Source: Bdellovibrio sp.
GTDB lineage: Bacteria; Bdellovibrionota; Bdellovibrionia; Bdellovibrionales; Bdellovibrionaceae
Length of the DNA: 10,167 nucleotides
Reading direction: 5' to 3'
Assembly (NCBI GenBank): GCA_017745015.1
Contig: JAGIAF010000112.1
Location: 1-10,167, forward strand
Shown here: positions 6,901 through 10,167 of the stretch, piece after piece
Layout of the letters: each line of letters starts with the position of its first letter
Position numbering within the stretch: the first letter of the stretch is position 1
Notes under the pieces: generated by a model
The model's database searches: none
What the model was told of the DNA's origin: nothing
Seen by the model: only the letters and a program-made list of their open reading frames with translations
Translations under genes and position numbers: made by a program

Positions 6901-6913
6901 TCTCATTGTGAGA
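6901..6913. promoter_or_regulatory. Operator-like palindrome TCTCA-TTG-TGAGA
   Basis: A perfect 5-bp dyad with a 3-nt centre. It covers the predicted -35 (TTGTGA, 6906-6911) of the gene at 6963, which would suit repression. The same half-sites with the same 3-nt spacing recur at 10006-10018. Confidence 0.45.
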
Positions 6914-6935
6914 AAGGTCGTGGCCAGATTAGAAT
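6906..6935 (+). promoter_or_regulatory. Predicted promoter of the gene at 6963
   Basis: TTGTGA (6906-6911), an 18-nt spacer and TAGAAT (6930-6935), the latter matching TATAAT at 5 of 6 positions. The transcript would begin near 6942. Confidence 0.45.
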
Positions 6936-6950
6936 AAGATCCATGTTGCC

Positions 6951-6957
6951 GAGGAGG
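6951..6957 (+). promoter_or_regulatory. Strong ribosome site that sets a GTG start
   Basis: GAGGAGG lies 5 nt before the GTG at 6963. No better ATG in frame is nearby, so the GTG start is well supported. Confidence 0.75.
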
Positions 6958-6962
6958 CATAA

Positions 6963-7853
6963 GTGAGTTTCTGGTTCCTGGTTCAATTGTTGGTGAACGT
7001 TATACTGATGGCTGGGGTGATCGGTGTATGGGTGCGCTTAAGCCGTCCTCCCAAAGATGATCCACGTTTAAGCAAAGGTCTTCAACTTTTGCAGAGCAAG
7101 ATCGCCGTTTTAGAAGATCTTTCGGATCGGACTGAAACTCAAGTGAACCAATTAACGGCTTTGCTGGAGCAGAAAGTTAAGGACATCCAACTTAAAATCC
7201 AGGCTTCTGAGAAACAAATCTCAAAAATTGATCAAAGCATGCAGAAAAGCTTAGAGGTCGCAAAGATCTTCCAGGATCGCATTCCGCACACAGAAATAGT
7301 GGAGCGCCAGAATACTATTAAGTACGTGAAAGCCGCTCGCTTGGCTCATCAAGGTTTGAGTGCGGAAGAGATCGCGCAGCAAGTGGATCTGGCTCAAGGT
7401 GAAATCGAATTCATCGCGAAAGTGAATCGCGATCAATTGATGTTCTGTGAAGACTCTTTACCAGAATGGGCCAATACGGATGAGGATGTTTCCCCGGCTG
7501 CAAATCAAGATTTTAGCGACGTGGATAATATCTCGTTCATGAAGCCACTTCAAAAAGAACACACTCAAGATATCAGCAGTATTTTTGAGGTTCCGCGTAC
7601 AGATCAAGATGCGCTTAAGAAATTGGGTGATGCTTTCAAAGCGGCTTGCGTTGAAGCGAAGCTTGAAGAAGAAACTCCTGCAGTTCCAACAATCTTTAAT
7701 GTGACTCAAGATATCGCGCAAAACTTCTTGGGCGATAAGCCACAAGCGGTTAAGGCGCAGCCAGCAAAAAAAGATCCGAACCTTTCTGCAACGGGCCCAG
7801 TGGTTCGTCCTGTAGAATTCCGTCGTATCGATCTTGCGAAAGATTTGGGTTAG
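6963..7853 (+). CDS. Membrane-anchored coiled-coil protein with DUF2802-like segment
   Basis: A 296-residue protein starting at GTG. Residues about 3-25 are a single hydrophobic helix, followed by positive residues (RLSRPPK), so the rest should face the cytoplasm. Residues about 38-105 are a long heptad-like coiled coil. Residues about 119-158 (IKYVKAARLAHQGLSAEEIAQQ then DLAQGEIEFI) look like the helix-turn-helix-like DUF2802 domain, as I recall it. The remainder is acidic and low in order, ending in a Lys/Pro-rich stretch and a short conserved-looking tail (VEFRRIDLAKDLG). DUF2802 proteins in Pseudomonas sit near chemotaxis and flagellar genes, so a motility link is possible but not shown here. 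The next gene starts 3 nt after the stop, so the two form an operon. Confidence 0.78.
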   Translation: MSFWFLVQLLVNVILMAGVIGVWVRLSRPPKDDPRLSKGLQLLQSKIAVLEDLSDRTETQVNQLTALLEQKVKDIQLKIQASEKQISKIDQSMQKSLEVAKIFQDRIPHTEIVERQNTIKYVKAARLAHQGLSAEEIAQQVDLAQGEIEFIAKVNRDQLMFCEDSLPEWANTDEDVSPAANQDFSDVDNISFMKPLQKEHTQDISSIFEVPRTDQDALKKLGDAFKAACVEAKLEEETPAVPTIFNVTQDIAQNFLGDKPQAVKAQPAKKDPNLSATGPVVRPVEFRRIDLAKDLG

Positions 7854-7856
7854 TTC

Positions 7857-8099
7857 ATGGCGAACCAGAAGTTCTTAAACGGATTGATTAAAGGACAGAT
7901 CTTGCATTCAATCGTGGAAGAGAAACAGTCTGGCGCCGAAGTCCTTTGTAACTTTCATGGTCATCTTCTGCGTATTACCAATCAATCTGGTCAAGCAATG
8001 GAAAAAGGTCAGGTTGTGCGCTTGCAAGTCAAGAGCACTCAGCCTTTGGAGTTTCAAGTCTTTGACGTCAATTCCGTAAAATTCGAAAGAGTAATTTAA
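7857..8099 (+). CDS. Small uncharacterised protein, FliK-N-terminus-like beta fold possible
   Basis: An 80-residue soluble protein without signal peptide or membrane helix. I do not recognise it with certainty. The pattern GAEVLCNFHGHLLRITNQ, then AMEKGQVVRLQVKSTQPLEFQVF, suggests a small beta-barrel. It resembles the repeated 'ligand, then low-complexity, then MxxGQxVxLxVxxxxP' layout I know from N-terminal parts of FliK-like flagellar hook-length proteins; this is a resemblance only. The ATG lies 3 nt after the stop of the coiled-coil gene and has no clear ribosome site, so translation probably depends on coupling. With the DUF2802-like partner this would fit a flagellar or surface-motility role, but no other flagellar gene is in view. 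Confidence 0.65.
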   Translation: MANQKFLNGLIKGQILHSIVEEKQSGAEVLCNFHGHLLRITNQSGQAMEKGQVVRLQVKSTQPLEFQVFDVNSVKFERVI

Positions 8100-8100
8100 C

Positions 8101-8129
8101 AGCCCGGACCTTCACTTGTTTGCCCGGCT
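8101..8129 (+). terminator. Weak hairpin after the two-gene operon
   Basis: AGCC-C-GG (8101-8107, one bulged C) can pair with CCGGCT (8124-8129); only a short CTTT follows. It starts 2 nt after the stop codon. Termination here would be partial at best. Confidence 0.3.
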
Positions 8130-8130
8130 C

Positions 8131-8161
8131 TTTGAGTGGATGAAAACTTAAAGAGTGCTTC
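8131..8161 (+). promoter_or_regulatory. Possible promoter of the first trypsin gene
   Basis: TTTGAG at 8131-8136 lies 52 nt before the ATG, the same distance as the -35 elements of two other exported-protein genes here. The expected -10 region (about 8155-8161) reads GTGCTTC and matches the consensus poorly, so the call rests on position. Confidence 0.25.
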
Positions 8162-8182
8162 GGTGTCTATCAAGGGGGAGAT

Positions 8183-9016
8183 ATGCGTTCAGCAAGAAGT
8201 CTTCTTGTGTTCGCCGCTTTTCTAAGTTGGTCCACTTTCGCAACGGCTTATCCATCTGACAAAGTCAGTTCTTATATTGTCGGCGGCGTCGAAGCATCTC
8301 CTGGTGAGTTTCCTTGGATCGGTTCCATCCAAGATAACGAAGGGTGGGCCTATTGCGGAGCCACCTTAATCAAAAAAAATTGGGTAATCACAGCTGCTCA
8401 TTGTGTAAAGCGATATGCACCGGCGCAAATTCTTTTAGGCCTCTATGAAAAATCCAAACCTGAACAAGCGGAGCACATGACGACGAAGAAGGTCGTCACA
8501 CATCCTCTTTATAAGAATCTTTATAATGATTACGATTTTGCACTCATTCAATTGGATCATGATTCCGCCATTGAACCCATCGAATTGAATAAAGAAGAAA
8601 TTGTGATTCCCATAGATTCAAACTCTCTGCCGGTGATGTCGACGGTGGCAGGATGGGGAGATATGGGGCCGAATACGGAAGACCCCGACAAACTTATGAA
8701 AGTTGATGTCCCTTTGGTTTCGCGAATCAAATGTCAGAGTGAGTACGGTCCCATAGGTTACGATATCACCGATCGTATGTTGTGCGCCGGCTATGAAGAA
8801 GGTGGCAAAGATTCTTGTCAGGGCGACAGTGGTGGTCCTCTTATTATAAGAACAACACGAAACAAAACCTTGCTCGCTGGAGTTGTCAGTTGGGGTATGG
8901 GCTGCGCACGACCGAATTTCGCAGGCGTGTATTCAAAAATTAATTCGGTGATCGAATGGATTGAAAAAGAAATTTCAGATCCACCTCCCACAAACCCCGA
9001 AGCACCGGACCAATAG
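8183..9016 (+). CDS. Secreted trypsin-like serine protease (S1 family), first of tandem pair
   Basis: A 277-residue chymotrypsin-fold protease. The signal peptide is residues 1-22 (ends TFATA). A short propeptide runs to Y31, and the mature enzyme begins at IVGG (32-35). The catalytic triad is complete: H73 in TAAHC, D118 in DYDFAL, S216 in GDSGGP. D210 in KDSCQGDSGG is the residue that gives cleavage after Arg/Lys in trypsins. Six cysteines (58, 74, 184, 201, 212, 241) fit the three conserved disulfides. The last 13 residues form a Pro-rich tail absent from the neighbour. The residue before the activation site is Tyr, not Lys/Arg, so self-activation by trypsin-type cleavage is not expected. 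In a predator it would digest prey protein, an inference from lineage. AAGGGGGAG ends 2 nt before the ATG. Confidence 0.95.
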   Translation: MRSARSLLVFAAFLSWSTFATAYPSDKVSSYIVGGVEASPGEFPWIGSIQDNEGWAYCGATLIKKNWVITAAHCVKRYAPAQILLGLYEKSKPEQAEHMTTKKVVTHPLYKNLYNDYDFALIQLDHDSAIEPIELNKEEIVIPIDSNSLPVMSTVAGWGDMGPNTEDPDKLMKVDVPLVSRIKCQSEYGPIGYDITDRMLCAGYEEGGKDSCQGDSGGPLIIRTTRNKTLLAGVVSWGMGCARPNFAGVYSKINSVIEWIEKEISDPPPTNPEAPDQ

Positions 9017-9045
9017 ATAGATTATACCCATTTTGGAACCAGATG

Positions 9046-9080
9046 TTTGAGCATCACTCAAAAAAAACCAACAATGGTTT
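9046..9080 (+). promoter_or_regulatory. Two adjacent hairpins in the gap before the second trypsin gene
   Basis: TTTGAG (9046-9051) pairs with CTCAAA (9057-9062) around a 5-nt loop, and AAACCA (9065-9070) pairs with TGGTTT (9075-9080) around a 4-nt loop. An A run lies between. Neither has the T tract of a plus-strand terminator. They could be leader structures or operators; a weak promoter (TTGAGC 9047-9052, AACAAT 9070-9075) overlaps them. Confidence 0.3.
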
Positions 9081-9105
9081 GTGTCGTTTTGAAGGATTCA
9101 AAACA

Positions 9106-9112
9106 AGAGAGG
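9106..9112 (+). promoter_or_regulatory. Ribosome site that sets the start of the second trypsin gene
   Basis: AGAGAGG lies 8 nt before the ATG at 9121, which opens directly into a signal peptide. The upstream in-frame ATG at 9043 would put 26 hydrophilic residues ahead of that signal and has no ribosome site. Confidence 0.75.
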
Positions 9113-9120
9113 AAAACACA

Positions 9121-9903
9121 ATGAAACTTATCAACCATCTTTTGATCACTGGTCTTATTTTCACAGCAGGGATCTCTCATGCAGCTCCATCTCAAAAAGT
9201 AGGCGCTAAAATCGTTGGCGGTGAAGAGGCTGCGACTGGTGAATTTCCATATATCGTTTCTTTGCAAGGTTCTTACGGCGGTCATTTCTGCGGTGGATCT
9301 TTGATCAGACCTAACTGGGTTCTGACAGCGGCTCACTGTGTAAAAGGCAGCACTATCAAAGCTATCAAAATTGGTCTTCACAGCCAAAAAGACACGGCGG
9401 GTGTTGAAACTTTCGCTCCGAAACGTGTTATCGCAAATCCAGGTTACCCAGGTTCTGGCACTGACTGGGATTTCGCTTTGATCGAGCTTGATGGCAACTC
9501 TACATATGCTCCGATCGCGATGAACACGACTGAAATCGCAATCCCAGAAGACGGTTCACAAATCATGTCGACTGTTGCTGGTTGGGGTACAATGAAAGAA
9601 GGTGCTTACACACTTCCAGACCTTCTTCAAAAAGTTGACGTTCCACTTGTGACTCAAGCAGAGTGCTCTAAAGCATATGCTGGTAAAATCACTGATCGTA
9701 TGATCTGCGCTGGTTACACTACGGGTGGTAAAGACTCTTGCCAAGGTGACTCTGGCGGTCCATTGGTTGCTAAATCTGACGACGGTCAAACATACCTTAT
9801 TGGTGTTGTGAGCTGGGGTCGTGGTTGCGCTCGTGCAAACTACCCAGGCGTTTACTCTAAAGTAAATGCAGCTCAAGAATGGATTAATTCATACATTCAA
9901 TAG
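9121..9903 (+). CDS. Secreted trypsin-like serine protease (S1 family), second of tandem pair
   Basis: A 260-residue trypsin with signal peptide residues 1-21 (ends GISHA), a propeptide to K30 and mature start IVGG (31-34). The triad is H72 in TAAHC, D117 in DWDFAL and S211 in GDSGGP; D205 is the specificity Asp for cleavage after Lys/Arg. Cysteines 57, 73, 182, 196, 207 and 236 match three conserved disulfides. The residue before IVGG is Lys, so the enzyme can in principle activate itself or be activated by another trypsin. It is a paralogue of its neighbour (shared KVDVPLV, TVAGWG and GGKDSCQGDSGGPL). Codon use is unlike the neighbour: 9 of 12 Pro codons are CCA and all 10 Gln codons are CAA, as in highly expressed genes. 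It ends at a strong terminator. Confidence 0.96.
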   Translation: MKLINHLLITGLIFTAGISHAAPSQKVGAKIVGGEEAATGEFPYIVSLQGSYGGHFCGGSLIRPNWVLTAAHCVKGSTIKAIKIGLHSQKDTAGVETFAPKRVIANPGYPGSGTDWDFALIELDGNSTYAPIAMNTTEIAIPEDGSQIMSTVAGWGTMKEGAYTLPDLLQKVDVPLVTQAECSKAYAGKITDRMICAGYTTGGKDSCQGDSGGPLVAKSDDGQTYLIGVVSWGRGCARANYPGVYSKVNAAQEWINSYIQ

Positions 9904-9933
9904 TTTTCGAACATAGAAACTTTTGAAAAAAAG

Positions 9934-9966
9934 AAACCCACAACCGGAGACTGTTGTGGGTTTTTT
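9934..9966 (+). terminator. Strong Rho-independent terminator of the second trypsin gene
   Basis: AAACCCACAAC (9934-9944) and GTTGTGGGTTT (9953-9963) form a perfect 11-bp stem with an 8-nt loop, ending in six T (9961-9966). It lies 30 nt after the stop codon. Confidence 0.95.
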
Positions 9967-10003
9967 GCATTTTAAGAGTACCGATTTTCTCCAGCCATGT
10001 ATT

Positions 10004-10051
10004 TGTCTCAAAATGAGATTGGGCTGACGAAAATTGTGAGAAAGTATTCTC
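10004..10051. promoter_or_regulatory. Cluster of TCTCA/TGAGA dyads, second copy of the 6849-6916 motifs
   Basis: TCTCA-AAA-TGAGA (10006-10018) is a dyad with the same half-sites and spacing as 6901-6913. GAGAA-AGTA-TTCTC (10038-10051) is a further dyad. TGTCTCAAAAT (10004-10014) and ATTGTGAGAAAG (10033-10044) also occur exactly at 6849-6859 and 6905-6916. The cluster lies between the trypsin terminator and the end of the window and presumably serves a gene beyond the edge or on the other side. Confidence 0.5.
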
Positions 10052-10163
10052 GTAAACACTGAGATTCGCGCCAAATCAAAAATAATTTAGATCTATAGCG
10101 CCATTGAATGGGTCCAAGATTGCATCAGGTAAGTTTGAATATTACTTATGGGAGTAAGCTCCA

Positions 10164-10167
10164 ATGC
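10164..10167 (+). other. Possible start of the next gene, cut by window end
   Basis: An ATG at 10164-10166 follows GGGAG (10150-10154) by 9 nt. Only one codon is visible, so nothing can be said of the product. From the trypsin terminator to here (9967-10163) no open frame looks coding. Confidence 0.2.

Noticed and set aside
9065..9080. AAACCA/TGGTTT hairpin next to an A run as a terminator
   Set aside because: The tract would serve minus-strand transcription only, and no minus-strand gene ends here; for the plus strand only three T follow.
9043..9120. N-terminal extension of 26 residues on the second trypsin
   Set aside because: It would bury the signal peptide behind a hydrophilic stretch, has no ribosome site, and covers the hairpins; the ATG at 9121 has a good site.
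8183..9903. Recent duplication or gene conversion between the two trypsins
   Set aside because: The proteins are clearly related, but the DNA differs widely in codon choice and no long identical stretch is seen, so the duplication is old.

Overview
The window looks like chromosome of a predatory Bdellovibrio-type bacterium (Bdellovibrionota). This is an inference from gene content: animal-type trypsins with full secretion signals, a papain-like exported protease, a von Willebrand A lipoprotein, many AGAGG/GGAGG ribosome sites, and base composition that by eye is in the mid-to-upper 40s % G+C. No rRNA, tRNA, CRISPR array, insertion sequence or integrase was seen.

Left part (1-3981, plus strand) is one tight operon of five genes: a sensor histidine kinase cut by the window edge, a single-domain response regulator, rsmD (16S rRNA methyltransferase), coaD (coenzyme A biosynthesis) and a class I PLP aminotransferase of the aspartate aminotransferase family. 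Junctions are 10 nt, a 4-nt overlap, an 8-nt overlap and 10 nt, so translational coupling is likely. The operon has no convincing U-tract terminator at its end; the next plus-strand terminator lies about 1.1 kb on, beyond a gene on the other strand.

Middle part (3993-6804) holds exported proteins on alternating strands: a secreted C1 cysteine peptidase (minus), a small secreted protein of unknown function (plus) and a vWA-domain lipoprotein (minus). The last two converge on a shared bidirectional terminator at 5514-5544.

Right part (6963-9903, plus strand) begins with a membrane-anchored coiled-coil protein with a DUF2802-like helix-turn-helix segment, coupled to an 80-residue protein. Two tandem trypsin-family proteases follow, the second with strongly skewed codon use and a strong terminator. 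The final 200 bases are non-coding and end at what may be the start of the next gene.

The most interesting non-coding signal is a family of TCTCA/TGAGA dyads: in the divergent region 6849-6916, where they overlap predicted promoters on both strands, and again at 10004-10051. The two regions share exact words of 11 and 12 bases, which suggests a common regulator.
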